DNA from: Avibacterium avium
GTDB taxonomy: Bacteria; Pseudomonadota; Gammaproteobacteria; Enterobacterales; Pasteurellaceae
Length of the DNA: 64,000 nucleotides
Direction: 5' to 3'
Assembly (NCBI RefSeq): GCF_900454535.1
Contig: NZ_UGSP01000001.1
Location: 741,501 to 805,500 of the forward strand
Below, one piece after another: positions 1 through 9,066 of this stretch. The notes below the pieces were generated by a model. The model ran no database searches. It was not told the origin of the DNA and saw nothing but the letters and a program-made list of their open reading frames with translations. Position 1 is the first letter of the stretch. Every line of letters begins with the position of its first letter. The position numbers and the translations under genes are program-made.

Positions 1-407
1 AAGGCTTTAGCCAAGCAAAATCTTATCAAGTGAGTGCAACTTTTGACAATATTGGTGGACTAAAAGTGCGTGCGCCATTAAAAGTTGGCGGTGTAGTAAT
101 TGGGCGAGTAAGTGATATCGAGCTTGATCCACAAACCTATTTGCCAGTGGTGAAGATTGCGATCAATCAAGAATATAACGAAATTCCTGATAACAGCTCG
201 CTTTCCATTAAAACCTCAGGCTTATTAGGTGAACAATATATTGCGTTGAGCATTGGTTTTGATGATGGCGAAACTACCAAAATGCTCAAAGATGGCAGCA
301 AAATTGTGGATACCAAATCTGCAATGGTGTTAGAGGATTTAGTCGGTCAGTTCCTGTATGGGGATAAGAATAAATCTGATGACAGCAAATCTGAAGCGCA
401 ACAATAA
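1..407 (+). CDS. mlaD: MlaD, lipid-binding MCE protein (5' end outside window)
   Basis: C-terminal part of the Mla system substrate-binding protein, which is anchored in the inner membrane and carries phospholipids between the outer membrane and the MlaFEB complex. The reading frame is already open at base 3, so the true start lies upstream of the window. The MCE-domain signature is visible around FDNIGGLKVRAPLKVGGVVIG, followed by the GLLGEQYIAL strand and a charged tail rich in Lys, Asp and Ser. About 135 residues are present, compared with roughly 165 for the family. The gene is followed 28 bases later by mlaC, in the conserved order mlaD-mlaC-mlaB. The identification is secure; only the N-terminus is missing. 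Confidence 0.95.
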   Translation, partial: GFSQAKSYQVSATFDNIGGLKVRAPLKVGGVVIGRVSDIELDPQTYLPVVKIAINQEYNEIPDNSSLSIKTSGLLGEQYIALSIGFDDGETTKMLKDGSKIVDTKSAMVLEDLVGQFLYGDKNKSDDSKSEAQQ

Positions 408-435
408 TTTCTTTTTTCGTTTTACGGAGGAATCA

Positions 436-1074
436 ATGTTAAAACAAACAATGACAAACTGGTTAAGCAAAACTTTAGTAATTTTCACCGCACTTTTTGC
501 GGTGCAAGCAATGGCGGACGACAGTCCTTATGGTTTAATGCAAAAGGCATCAGACAAATTGTTTAGTGATATTGCTAACAGCCAAAGCCAAATTAAACAA
601 AACCCAAATTATTTAAGAACCATTGTGCGTAAAGATTTAATGCCTTATGTACACGTTAATTATGCGGGATCATTGGTGTTAGGGCAGTATTTCAAAAGCA
701 CCACACCAGAGCAGCGTACAAAATTTTTCGCCGCCTTTGATCAATTTATTGAGCAATCTTATGCGCAAGTTTTAACCTTATATAAAAACCAAAAAATTGA
801 CATTGAAAAACCGAAAAATGTGTCTGATAACCAAATGAGCATTCGCGTGAAAGTAGTGCAAAATGGTAATGCGCAGCCAATTAATTTAACCTTCTTCTGG
901 CGTAAAAACAGCAGAACGGGTGAATGGCAAGTGTATGATATGGCGGCTGAAGGCGTGAGTATGGTAAACACCAAAAAACAAGAATGGAGTGCAACGTTAC
1001 GCAAAGACGGCATTGAAGCGCTGACCCAACAAGTGCAAAAAGCGGCAAATGCGCCTGTTACATTGGGTAAATAA
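436..1074 (+). CDS. mlaC: MlaC, periplasmic phospholipid shuttle
   Basis: Soluble periplasmic carrier that moves phospholipids between the MlaA-porin complex in the outer membrane and MlaD in the inner membrane. The start at 436 is chosen because GGAGG lies a few bases upstream and a signal peptide begins there; an upstream in-frame ATG at 358 falls inside mlaD. The signal peptide runs to about residue 28 (hydrophobic LVIFTALFAV, cleavage near AMA-DD). The mature part has the Tol_Tol_Ttg2 family pattern, including KDLMPYVHVNYAG and LTFFWRKNSRTGEWQVYDM. The native DNA uptake sequence is embedded in the codons of the hydrophobic core. The gene sits in the mla operon, and 212 residues is normal length. 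Confidence 0.95.
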   Translation: MLKQTMTNWLSKTLVIFTALFAVQAMADDSPYGLMQKASDKLFSDIANSQSQIKQNPNYLRTIVRKDLMPYVHVNYAGSLVLGQYFKSTTPEQRTKFFAAFDQFIEQSYAQVLTLYKNQKIDIEKPKNVSDNQMSIRVKVVQNGNAQPINLTFFWRKNSRTGEWQVYDMAAEGVSMVNTKKQEWSATLRKDGIEALTQQVQKAANAPVTLGK

Positions 1075-1077
1075 TCA

Positions 1078-1440
1078 ATGCACAATACATCAGGTTTAGC
1101 ACCAAGTTTAACTTGGGCATTTGAACAAAATGATGATAAGATAACGCTCCGCTTGACTGGAGCGTTATCCAGAAAAACGTTGTTGCCATTGTGGGAACAA
1201 CGTTATTCTTTTTTATCTACGGATAAAATTGCGCACCAGCAACTTATTTGGGAACTTGCCGATTTAACGCGAATTGACAGTGCAGGCTTTGCCTTATTGT
1301 GTGATTTTATTCATCATTGCCAAAAGCAAGCGCAGACGCAAATCATTCAAAATGCACCTGAGCAATTCCTCACATTGGCTGATCTTTTTGGGTTATCAAA
1401 ATGGATTGACCCGTTTTTACAACATAGTGGAAAGAATTAA
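1078..1440 (+). CDS. mlaB: MlaB, STAS-domain subunit of the Mla transporter
   Basis: Small cytoplasmic STAS-domain protein that stabilises and regulates the MlaF ATPase in the MlaFEDB lipid transporter. It has 120 residues, and the STAS core is recognisable around LIWELADLTRIDSAGFALLC, with the Asp-Ser-Ala-Gly turn typical of the fold. It begins three bases after mlaC ends, and its stop codon overlaps the start of the next gene (TAATG), so the genes are translationally coupled. Sequence is poorly conserved in this family; the assignment rests on the STAS motif and on the mla context together. Confidence 0.88.
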   Translation: MHNTSGLAPSLTWAFEQNDDKITLRLTGALSRKTLLPLWEQRYSFLSTDKIAHQQLIWELADLTRIDSAGFALLCDFIHHCQKQAQTQIIQNAPEQFLTLADLFGLSKWIDPFLQHSGKN

Positions 1441-1697
1441 TGGAAACGCAAGAAATTGAACGAATTTTAAAAGACGCACTTGGGCTTGAAGAAGTTTATG
1501 TACAAGGCGAAAATGCGCATTTTGGCGTGATTGTGATTGATGATGAAATTGCCGGGCTTTCAAGATTAAAACAGCAACAAACCATTTATGCACCGTTAAT
1601 GCAATATTTTTCTTCAGGCGAAATTCACGCCTTAACCATCAAAACCTTTACCCAAGAAAAGTGGAAACGCGAGCGTTTACTTAATCCCATTAATTAA
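1440..1697 (+). CDS. ibaG: IbaG, BolA-family protein
   Basis: BolA-like protein of 85 residues. IbaG proteins bind monothiol glutaredoxins and Fe-S clusters and are linked to acid stress and envelope integrity. The BolA/YrbA pattern is present: an N-terminal helix (EIERILKDALGLEEVYV), a central loop, and the conserved segment HALTIKTFTQEKW. The gene overlaps mlaB by one base and precedes murA by 16 bases, the same mlaB-ibaG-murA order as in other gamma-proteobacteria. A second possibility, BolA itself, is less likely because of this context. Confidence 0.9.
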   Translation: METQEIERILKDALGLEEVYVQGENAHFGVIVIDDEIAGLSRLKQQQTIYAPLMQYFSSGEIHALTIKTFTQEKWKRERLLNPIN

Positions 1698-1704
1698 TTT
1701 TTAG

Positions 1705-2991
<1,287 letters not shown>

Positions 2992-3001
2992 TTAAGCAGA
3001 G

Positions 3002-3031
3002 AACGGGATTGCAATGTAATCCCGTTTTTTT
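3002..3031 (+). terminator. Rho-independent terminator of murA
   Basis: Inverted repeat AACGGGATT / AATCCCGTT around a 7-base loop, followed by a run of T. It lies 10 bases after the murA stop and closes the mla-murA operon. Confidence 0.9.
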
Positions 3032-3088
3032 ATGAAAAAATGACCGCACTTTTTACTCTTAATAAAAAGTGCATTTCCAAGATTAACA

Positions 3089-3117
3089 TTGTTGTCGCAT
3101 TTTCCCTTAAGTATAAT
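3089..3117 (+). promoter_or_regulatory. Sigma-70-type promoter of the FMN reductase/pirin pair
   Basis: TTGTTG at 3089-3094 and a perfect TATAAT at 3112-3117, separated by 17 bases. It is the first promoter-like sequence after the murA terminator and points to the gene starting at 3160. Confidence 0.7.
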
Positions 3118-3159
3118 TCTTGCACTTAGCTAAATTATTAATTATGATCGGAGTTTATG

Positions 3160-3696
3160 ATGAACATCGCCTTGATTATCGGCAGTTTAAGCCAAAAATC
3201 CATTAACCGTAGCGTAGCCAATTATATCGTTTCACAATTTCCAGCAGATGTAAAAGTAACCGAAGTACGTATTGATGATTTGCCTCTTTATACCCAAGAT
3301 CGCGATCAGGTGGACGTGCCAGAATATGATCGTGTGCGTGAGCAAATCAAAAACGCCGATGCAGTGCTAATTGTTAGCCCTGAGCATAACCGTGCAATGC
3401 CTGCCGCGACTAAGAATATCATTGATATTGCTTCTCGTCCTTATGGCCAAAATTTATGGCAGGGCAAGAAAGTGGCGATTGTTACGGCTTCACCAGGCGC
3501 TTATGGTGGAATTAATTCTGGTTTGCAAATTCGCCAAAGTTTGCAAAGCATTGGTGCGAATGTACTAACCACCGCTGAAGTCTTTTTAAGCAAAGCTAAT
3601 CAGGCATTGAATGAACAAGGTGAAGTAGCCGATGAACGCACTGCGGGTTTCTTAAGTAAGTTTGCGCAAACTTTTATTCAATGGGCGAAAGCATAA
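3160..3696 (+). CDS. NAD(P)H-dependent FMN reductase (chromate/quinone reductase family)
   Basis: Flavodoxin-fold oxidoreductase of 178 residues that should bind FMN and reduce quinones, azo compounds or chromate with NAD(P)H. The N-terminal strand and phosphate loop (IALIIGSLSQKSINRSVA) and the flavin contact segment SPEHNRAMPAATKNIIDIASR are typical of the ChrR/YieF-like group. Two adjacent ATG codons occur; the second (3160) has better spacing to GGAG at 3150-3153 and is used here. The pirin gene follows 29 bases later and is probably co-transcribed. The physiological substrate cannot be told from sequence. Confidence 0.88.
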   Translation: MNIALIIGSLSQKSINRSVANYIVSQFPADVKVTEVRIDDLPLYTQDRDQVDVPEYDRVREQIKNADAVLIVSPEHNRAMPAATKNIIDIASRPYGQNLWQGKKVAIVTASPGAYGGINSGLQIRQSLQSIGANVLTTAEVFLSKANQALNEQGEVADERTAGFLSKFAQTFIQWAKA

Positions 3697-3725
3697 GGCA
3701 ACGAATTAGAGCATAAGGAGTGAAA

Positions 3726-4622
3726 ATGAGCGTAGATAAATTAAATGCGATTACTAAAGATGTGGGCGGAATTCCTGTAGCTCGTTTATTGCCACAAGCG
3801 GGTAAACGCACCATTGGCGCGTGGTGTTTTCTTGATCACGCAGGGCCATCAGAGTTTACTGATGATAATGCAGGCTTACAAGTAGGCGCACACCCACATA
3901 CTAATTTGCAAACTTTCACTTGGATGCTAGAGGGCGAAGTTTGGCACCAAGACAGCCTTGGTTATCGTCAATTAATTAAGCCAAAACAAGTGAACTTAAT
4001 GACCGCAGGCACAGGCAATCAGCGTGGTATTAGCCATACGGAACAAACTCCTGAAGGCGTGCATCAGCTTCACGCAGTACAACTTTGGATTGCGCTTCCA
4101 ATGGATCAAGACATTGAGCCAAATTTTCAACATTATCCTGAATTACCTGAATGGCAAGAAAATGGCGTGAATTACATTTTAACCACAGGTAGCTATCAAG
4201 GCAGAACCGCGCCAACGCAACAATATAGCCCGTTAGTTGGCGTAGATATTCAATTTCAACAAGCACAAACGATCAACATAGAACAACAGCCAAACTTTGA
4301 ATATGGCGTACTGGTACTGAAAGGTGAAGTAGAAATTGAAGGACTAGTTTACCAACAAGATCAACTGGTTAGCTTAACGGATTGCCAAGCTCACGAATTC
4401 AAAATTAAAGGTGAAGCAGGCAGCCATATTATGCTGCTAGGCGGAGAACCATTACCACATAAAACCTTAGTGTGGTGGAATTTCGTGGCAGACAGTCAAG
4501 ATGCCTTACGCCAAGCAGTAGAAGATTGGAACAACGGGCATTCCCGTTTTGGACATATCGATCTAGAAGGTACGCGATTACATCGTTTGAAAGCACCGCA
4601 GATCCCTGCAAAATTAGCCTAA
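3726..4622 (+). CDS. Pirin-family bicupin protein
   Basis: Two-domain cupin protein of 298 residues. The pirin N-terminal metal site is visible in GAHPHTNLQTFTWMLEGEVWHQDS (metal-binding His, His and Glu residues) and is followed by the conserved MTAGTGNQRGISHTE segment. Bacterial pirins have been linked to quercetin 2,3-dioxygenase activity and to redox regulation; no specific role can be read here. The start at 3726 lies five bases after AAGGAG (3715-3720). Its position directly behind a flavin reductase suggests a shared redox or quinone-stress function, which is inference. Confidence 0.9.
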   Translation: MSVDKLNAITKDVGGIPVARLLPQAGKRTIGAWCFLDHAGPSEFTDDNAGLQVGAHPHTNLQTFTWMLEGEVWHQDSLGYRQLIKPKQVNLMTAGTGNQRGISHTEQTPEGVHQLHAVQLWIALPMDQDIEPNFQHYPELPEWQENGVNYILTTGSYQGRTAPTQQYSPLVGVDIQFQQAQTINIEQQPNFEYGVLVLKGEVEIEGLVYQQDQLVSLTDCQAHEFKIKGEAGSHIMLLGGEPLPHKTLVWWNFVADSQDALRQAVEDWNNGHSRFGHIDLEGTRLHRLKAPQIPAKLA

Positions 4623-4654
4623 AAATCACCGCACTTTTGCGATAAATACCACCA

Positions 4655-4691
4655 ATAACGCCACAATATTGTGGCGTTATAACTATTTTTT
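4655..4691 (+). terminator. Palindromic terminator between pirin and dprA
   Basis: A perfect 26-base palindrome, arms ATAACGCCACAAT and ATTGTGGCGTTAT at 4655-4680, followed by a T-rich stretch. A USS (ACCGCACTT) lies just upstream. Confidence 0.7.
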
Positions 4692-4781
4692 CGATCCCGA
4701 TCGCAAAACATTTCTTTATTTCCCCTAAAAATAGGATCTTCCTTGATAATTGCATCAGTGTTTTATTATCAAGTTTGCATA

Positions 4782-5912
4782 ATGAAGATCAATGAACTGT
4801 TACTTCGCTTATTGCAAGTGCCAAAACTTGGCGCGAATAGGATTCAAAAAATACTGGCTGAAATTAGCCCTGAACAGCTTTTAGACTATGACACGATTGC
4901 TTTCAAACAAATGGGGTGGACTGAGAGCCAAATTCAGCGCTGGTTTAATCCTGAGCGTAAATTTATTGATCCTGCGTTAGATTGGGCGCAAAGTGCGGGC
5001 AATTTTTTGCTTAATTTTACTGAGCAAGATTATCCTTATTTGTTAAAACAAATTCCTTCCGCGCCACCACTGCTATTTTTACAAGGAAATTTAACCGCAC
5101 TTTCGCAACCACAAATTGCTATTGTGGGCAGCCGTTATTGCTCTAATTATGGGGAATATTGGGCGAAGTTTTTCGCTCAACAATTAAATCAGGCAGGTTT
5201 TGCCATTACCAGTGGCTTGGCGCTAGGTATTGATGGCTTTTGTCATCAAGCAGTGGTAGCGCAAAAAGGACAGACTATTGCCGTATTAGGCAGTGGACTG
5301 AATGCGGTTTATCCCACTAAACATCGTGGCTTAGCCCAACAGATTATTGAGAATAACGGGGTATTGGTTTCTGAGTTTCTACCCAACCAACCGCCCGTGG
5401 CAGAGAATTTTCCACGCCGTAATCGTATTATCAGCGGGCTTTCTCTTGGCACCTTGATCATCGAAGCCACAGAACGAAGTGGCTCATTGATCACCGCACG
5501 CTACGCCCTTGAGCAAAACCGAGAAATCTTTGCGCTCCCCGGTAATATCCAGAATGGCTTCAGTGAAGGCTGCCATAAATTGATTAAACAAGGCGCTACA
5601 CTGGTGGAAAATGTGCAGGACATTGTGGATAATCTGCCGAATTACGGCTATTCCGCATCATTTTATGCACTGCCAAAACAGCAAGATCTCCCATTTAACT
5701 CAACTCGCCCTCAAACTAAAAGAGCAGCCCCACAACAATCTGAACCGCCAAGCCACCCCGAACTTTACGCCCAACTTAGCCATATTGCCATCAGCCTTGA
5801 CGAGCTTTCCGCCCGCTTATCTTTACCCATTGATGCACTACTCACACAATTATTAAGTTTGGAATTGCAAGGTTTGGTGGTAAGCGAAAATGGCTTATAT
5901 CGAAGGAGTTAA
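4782..5912 (+). CDS. dprA: DprA (Smf), DNA-processing protein for transformation
   Basis: Cytoplasmic protein that binds incoming single-stranded DNA during natural transformation and loads RecA. It has 376 residues: an N-terminal SAM-like helical domain ([19 protein letters not shown]), a central Rossmann-type DprA domain with [10 protein letters not shown] and [13 protein letters not shown], and a C-terminal winged-helix segment after a Pro/Gln-rich linker near residue 310. The start at 4782 is chosen because homology begins there; an upstream in-frame ATG at 4743 has no support. Presence of dprA and the many USS sites fit a naturally transformable host, relevant to the foreign DNA at 29-44 kb. 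Confidence 0.96.
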   Translation: MKINELLLRLLQVPKLGANRIQKILAEISPEQLLDYDTIAFKQMGWTESQIQRWFNPERKFIDPALDWAQSAGNFLLNFTEQDYPYLLKQIPSAPPLLFLQGNLTALSQPQIAIVGSRYCSNYGEYWAKFFAQQLNQAGFAITSGLALGIDGFCHQAVVAQKGQTIAVLGSGLNAVYPTKHRGLAQQIIENNGVLVSEFLPNQPPVAENFPRRNRIISGLSLGTLIIEATERSGSLITARYALEQNREIFALPGNIQNGFSEGCHKLIKQGATLVENVQDIVDNLPNYGYSASFYALPKQQDLPFNSTRPQTKRAAPQQSEPPSHPELYAQLSHIAISLDELSARLSLPIDALLTQLLSLELQGLVVSENGLYRRS

Positions 5913-5917
5913 AAGAC

Positions 5918-5945
5918 TTGACAAAATAATTTAAAAGCACAGAAT
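5918..5945 (+). promoter_or_regulatory. Promoter of the tandem-unit RNA
   Basis: A consensus -35 TTGACA at 5918-5923, 16 bases, then CAGAAT at 5940-5945 (four of six matches to TATAAT). Predicted start near 5952, just upstream of the repeat units. It lies six bases after dprA. Confidence 0.6.
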
Positions 5946-5971
5946 AAGTAGGCGAGGGTTGGCTCGATAAT

Positions 5972-6077
5972 AACCTGAAATAAAACTAGGACATAAGAGC
6001 CTATGGGTGGCAGGCACCAAAATAAACCTGAAACAAAGCTAGGACGTAAGCGCCTATGGGTGGCAGGCACCAAAATA
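5972..6077 (+). repeat. Two tandem copies of a 53-bp unit
   Basis: Units at 5972-6024 and 6025-6077 share 49 of 53 bases by eye. A third copy begins (AACC) and then breaks off. The differences are single substitutions at unit positions 10, 14, 22 and 27; the block from CCTATGGG through GGCACC is unchanged. Confidence 0.9.
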
Positions 6078-6100
6078 AACCAACCATTTTTATTCTAGAA

Positions 6101-6127
6101 AAGCCTACTTATGTAGGCTTTTTTTAT
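6101..6127 (+). terminator. Strong terminator upstream of the 6145 gene
   Basis: AAGCCTAC-TTAT-GTAGGCTT at 6101-6120 followed by seven T. It ends transcription from the promoter at 5918, before the gene at 6145. Confidence 0.9.
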
Positions 6128-6144
6128 ATCTAGGATTTTGAAGT

Positions 6145-6699
6145 ATGGCAAATAATCAGCAAGAAAGATTGAAGAAATATATTAATGATATTTATCAAAT
6201 AGCCGATTTTCTACAAAGAACATTTATTAACAAAGAAGTTGTTTATAAGACAAAACACGTTGAGATATCGATTTATTTTAGAAAGAGTAACTTTATGCAT
6301 CTTTGCGGTATAAAATATAAAGAAGGAGCTAAAGCATTCTTTGGAAGTGCATTGAGTAAAAGTATTGATTTGTCTAAGGTAGAAGTAAAAGATGATGGCA
6401 CTACATTCATTAAGTTAAAATTACTTAAATATATTCCATTAATAATTACAGATAAGGCAACATTATCTACTGAACACTCGTTATATTTACATCTTAGCTT
6501 TGATGCGGCAATTAAAGCTAAACAGAATAAAAACCAATTTGCTATTACACTAATTAATGATAATGCTAAATTTATTCCAAATTCATTATTAAACACTTCA
6601 AAAATAAACCAATTTCCAGTCGGTGATAAAATAATAGAGATTTATTCTCTTGATTATCATTCTAAGGGAAAATATTATTATCTTCTCTCAAGAAATTGA
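6145..6699 (+). CDS. AT-rich accessory protein, possibly PBECR4-type nuclease-toxin domain
   Basis: A 184-residue protein without signal peptide or membrane segments, much more AT-rich and Lys/Ile/Asn-rich than its neighbours. The segment YFRKSNFMHLCGIKYKEGA resembles the conserved start of PBECR4 domains (barnase/EndoU/colicin-like nuclease folds found in mobile elements and toxins), which usually show a Phe...His-Leu-x-Gly pattern. This link is from memory of the family and is not certain. The 3' end overlaps the convergent rsmD by 22 bases. It sits at a junction where dprA and rsmD, not neighbours in H. influenzae, have been joined, so acquisition is likely. Confidence 0.6.
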   Translation: MANNQQERLKKYINDIYQIADFLQRTFINKEVVYKTKHVEISIYFRKSNFMHLCGIKYKEGAKAFFGSALSKSIDLSKVEVKDDGTTFIKLKLLKYIPLIITDKATLSTEHSLYLHLSFDAAIKAKQNKNQFAITLINDNAKFIPNSLLNTSKINQFPVGDKIIEIYSLDYHSKGKYYYLLSRN

Positions 6700-7289
6700 T
6701 ACAACCGATAACTCACTTGCCCAGTGGTTTTTTCTTTTAATATTTGCCAATTATCTGGCACGCTTAGGGTTTTGTTTTTTTCCGTTTCCACATAAATTAG
6801 TGCATCGGGTTTTAGCCAATTAAATTTAATCAGCAAATCAACGGTTTGTTGTGCGAGATCAAAATGAAAAGGTGGATCGAGAAACACCAAGTCAAACATG
6901 GGGTTTGGTTCTGGTTGCTGTAAATAATGCAAGCTATCTTGGTTAATCACACGTCCTTGCTGTGGCTTACATTTTAGCTGTTGTAGATTTTGCGTGAGTT
7001 GCTTTGCCACTTGCTTATTGAGTTCCAAAAAGGTCACTTGCTTAGCTTGGCGTGAAAGGGCTTCTAACCCCAATGAACCGCTGCCAGCAAAACAATCTAA
7101 GCAAGTCGCGTCCACAATATAAGGCATCAGCCAGTTAAATAGCGTTTCTTTCACCCGATCACCTGTTGGGCGCAAGCCTTCCGCATTCAACACAGGTAAT
7201 TTCCGCCCACGCCAAAGCCCCGCAATAATACGGACTTCACCTTTTGCCAGATTTGTATGTTGCTTGCGTGCTACAGGATTTTTTTTCAT
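6678..7289 (-). CDS. rsmD: RsmD, 16S rRNA m2G966 methyltransferase
   Basis: Methylates N2 of guanine 966 in 16S rRNA on the assembled small-subunit precursor, using SAM. It has 203 residues. Visible motifs: RIIAGLWRGRKLPV near the N-terminus, the SAM-binding loop LDCFAGSGSLGLEALSR, and the catalytic LVFLDPPFHFD (DPPF). The gene is divergent from ftsY (158 bases apart), the usual rsmD-ftsY pairing. Its last codons overlap the accessory gene on the other strand. Confidence 0.95.
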   Translation of the reverse strand: MKKNPVARKQHTNLAKGEVRIIAGLWRGRKLPVLNAEGLRPTGDRVKETLFNWLMPYIVDATCLDCFAGSGSLGLEALSRQAKQVTFLELNKQVAKQLTQNLQQLKCKPQQGRVINQDSLHYLQQPEPNPMFDLVFLDPPFHFDLAQQTVDLLIKFNWLKPDALIYVETEKNKTLSVPDNWQILKEKTTGQVSYRLYQFLERR

Positions 7290-7447
7290 AGGGATTCGCC
7301 AAATTATGATAAACTATGCAAACTTTTCGCTGAACTTAATGCCTATTTTCAGCCGATTTTTGCGTTCGGTAACAGAATAAAATCAGGTGGCATAGTTTAG
7401 TATAAAATTCAGAAAATCAGTAATTTTTTTATAATAGCGAGTAATTT

Positions 7448-8998
7448 ATGGCAGAAAAAAATAAAAAAGGTGGTTTTTGGTCTTGGTTTGGATTAGGAAA
7501 AAAGAAAGAAGAAACATCGAACCAAGCTGAGGTACAAGAAACAGAAAGCATTGAGCAAACAGAACTTCCGCAAGAAGCAAATGCGGTGGAAAATCTCGAG
7601 GTTTTAGCACAAGAAACAGAAATCGTAGAGCAAACAGAGCTTCCGCAAGAGCCAAGTGCAGTGGGAAATCCAGAAGTTTTAGCGCAAGAAACAAAGAGCT
7701 CCGAGCAAGCCGAACTTCCGCAAGAACCAAGCTCGGTGGAAAATCCAGAAGTTTTAGTGCAAGAAACAGAAATCATAGAGCAAACCGAGCTTTCACAAGA
7801 ACCAAGTGCGGTAGAAAATCCTGACATTTTAGCGCAAGAAACAGAAATTACCGAGCAAGCAGAGCTTCCGCAAGAACCAAGTGCAGTGAGAAATTCTGAC
7901 GTTTTGTCGCAAGAAATAGAAATCATTGAGCAAGCAGAACTTCCGCAAGAACCAAGTGCGCTGGAAAATCCAGAAGTTTTGGTGGAAGAAACAGAAATCG
8001 TAGAGCAAACAGAGCTTCCACAAGAGCCAAGTGTGGTGGAAAATCCTGAAATTTCAACGCAAGAAAAACCAAGCGAAGGGGGCTTTTTTAGCCGTTTGGT
8101 GAAAGGCTTAATTCGCACCAAACAAAATATTGGTTCGGGCTTTTTTGGGCTATTTTCGGGCAAAAAAATTGATGATGATCTGTTTGAAGAATTAGAAGAA
8201 CAGTTACTCATTGCTGATATTGGTATGCCAACAACCACTAAAATTATCAATAACTTAACGCAGCACGCTAGCCGTAAGCAGCTAAAAGATGCGGATTTAC
8301 TGTATCAACAATTAAAATTAGAGCTCGCGGAGATTATCAAGCCTGTGGCGCAGCCTTTAGAAATTGATACCAGCAAAAAGCCTTATGTGATTTTAATGGT
8401 GGGCGTCAATGGCGTAGGGAAAACCACCACCATTGGTAAACTCGCGCGCCAATTCCAAATGCAAGGTAAATCCGTGATGTTAGCCGCAGGGGATACTTTC
8501 CGTGCCGCAGCCGTAGAACAGCTTCAAGTATGGGGGGAACGTAATCATATTCCCGTGGTGGCACAAAGCACGGGTGCAGATTCCGCTTCGGTGATCTATG
8601 ATGCAATGCAATCGGCCGCTGCGCGCAATATCGATATTTTGATTGCCGATACCGCAGGGCGTTTGCAAAATAAAAATAATCTAATGGACGAGCTGAAAAA
8701 AATCGTTCGCGTAATGAAAAAATACGATGAAACCGCGCCGCACGAAATTATGCTTACCCTTGATGCTGGCACAGGGCAAAACGCTATTAGCCAAGCCAAA
8801 TTATTCAACGAAGCAGTGGGACTAACGGGAATTAGCTTAACCAAATTAGACGGTACAGCCAAAGGCGGCGTGATTTTCGCCATCGCCGATCAATTCAAAT
8901 TACCAATTCGTTATATTGGGGTAGGGGAAAAAATTGAAGATCTGCGCCCATTCCAAGCTGATGAATTTATCGAAGCGCTATTTAGCCACGAAGAATAA
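7448..8998 (+). CDS. ftsY: FtsY, signal-recognition-particle receptor
   Basis: GTPase that docks SRP-ribosome complexes at the inner membrane for co-translational insertion of membrane proteins. It has 516 residues. The N-terminus (GGFWSWFGLGKK) is a membrane-targeting amphipathic helix, followed by an acidic A domain built from seven 25-residue repeats (about 29-203). The NG domain runs from about 212 to the end, with the P-loop GVNGVGKTTTIGKLA, the DTAGRLQ motif and the guanine-specificity motif TKLDGTAKGG. The repeat block makes the A domain unusually regular; the GTPase core looks fully functional. Confidence 0.97.
   Translation: MAEKNKKGGFWSWFGLGKKKEETSNQAEVQETESIEQTELPQEANAVENLEVLAQETEIVEQTELPQEPSAVGNPEVLAQETKSSEQAELPQEPSSVENPEVLVQETEIIEQTELSQEPSAVENPDILAQETEITEQAELPQEPSAVRNSDVLSQEIEIIEQAELPQEPSALENPEVLVEETEIVEQTELPQEPSVVENPEISTQEKPSEGGFFSRLVKGLIRTKQNIGSGFFGLFSGKKIDDDLFEELEEQLLIADIGMPTTTKIINNLTQHASRKQLKDADLLYQQLKLELAEIIKPVAQPLEIDTSKKPYVILMVGVNGVGKTTTIGKLARQFQMQGKSVMLAAGDTFRAAAVEQLQVWGERNHIPVVAQSTGADSASVIYDAMQSAAARNIDILIADTAGRLQNKNNLMDELKKIVRVMKKYDETAPHEIMLTLDAGTGQNAISQAKLFNEAVGLTGISLTKLDGTAKGGVIFAIADQFKLPIRYIGVGEKIEDLRPFQADEFIEALFSHEE
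7532..8056 (+). repeat. Seven in-frame 75-bp repeats in ftsY
   Basis: Each 25-residue unit reads roughly VLAQETEIVEQTELPQEPSA followed by VENPE, with substitutions between copies. The units code for the acidic A domain. Because the period is a multiple of three, copy-number change would keep the frame. Confidence 0.95.
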
Positions 8999-9023
8999 AC
9001 AGCTAAGGATAAGTAAATAGAAG

Positions 9024-9066
9024 AATGCTCCCTTATTCCCTTATATTAGGGTAGGGAGCATTTTTT
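9024..9066 (+). terminator. Shared terminator between ftsY and the CDF exporter
   Basis: AATGCTCCC at 9024-9032 pairs with GGGAGCATT at 9054-9062, followed by a T run. The convergent exporter gene ends within the T run, so the hairpin may serve both strands. Confidence 0.8.

Larger units (their letters stand above)
5952..6127 (+). ncRNA. Putative small RNA with two tandem 53-nt units
   Basis: The 176-base stretch between a consensus -35 promoter and a strong terminator has no open reading frame of note. It starts with a short hairpin (CGAG-GGTTGG-CTCG), continues with two near-identical 53-base units, and ends with the terminator hairpin. Within each unit GGTG/CACC can form a small stem around GCAGG, and GCCT can pair with AGGC. 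The early GGTTGG can pair with CCAACC just after unit two, which would enclose both units. I do not recognise a known riboswitch or small-RNA family. It could alternatively be the leader of the gene at 6145, but the terminator comes first. Confidence 0.45.

Noticed and set aside
5972-6077. Tandem repeats as a possible CRISPR array
   Set aside because: Only two adjacent 53-bp units without spacers, and no cas genes anywhere in the window.
7429-8250. Long open frames on the minus strand across the 5' half of ftsY
   Set aside because: They mirror the ftsY repeats, give Ser/Cys-rich repetitive products and have no start signals.
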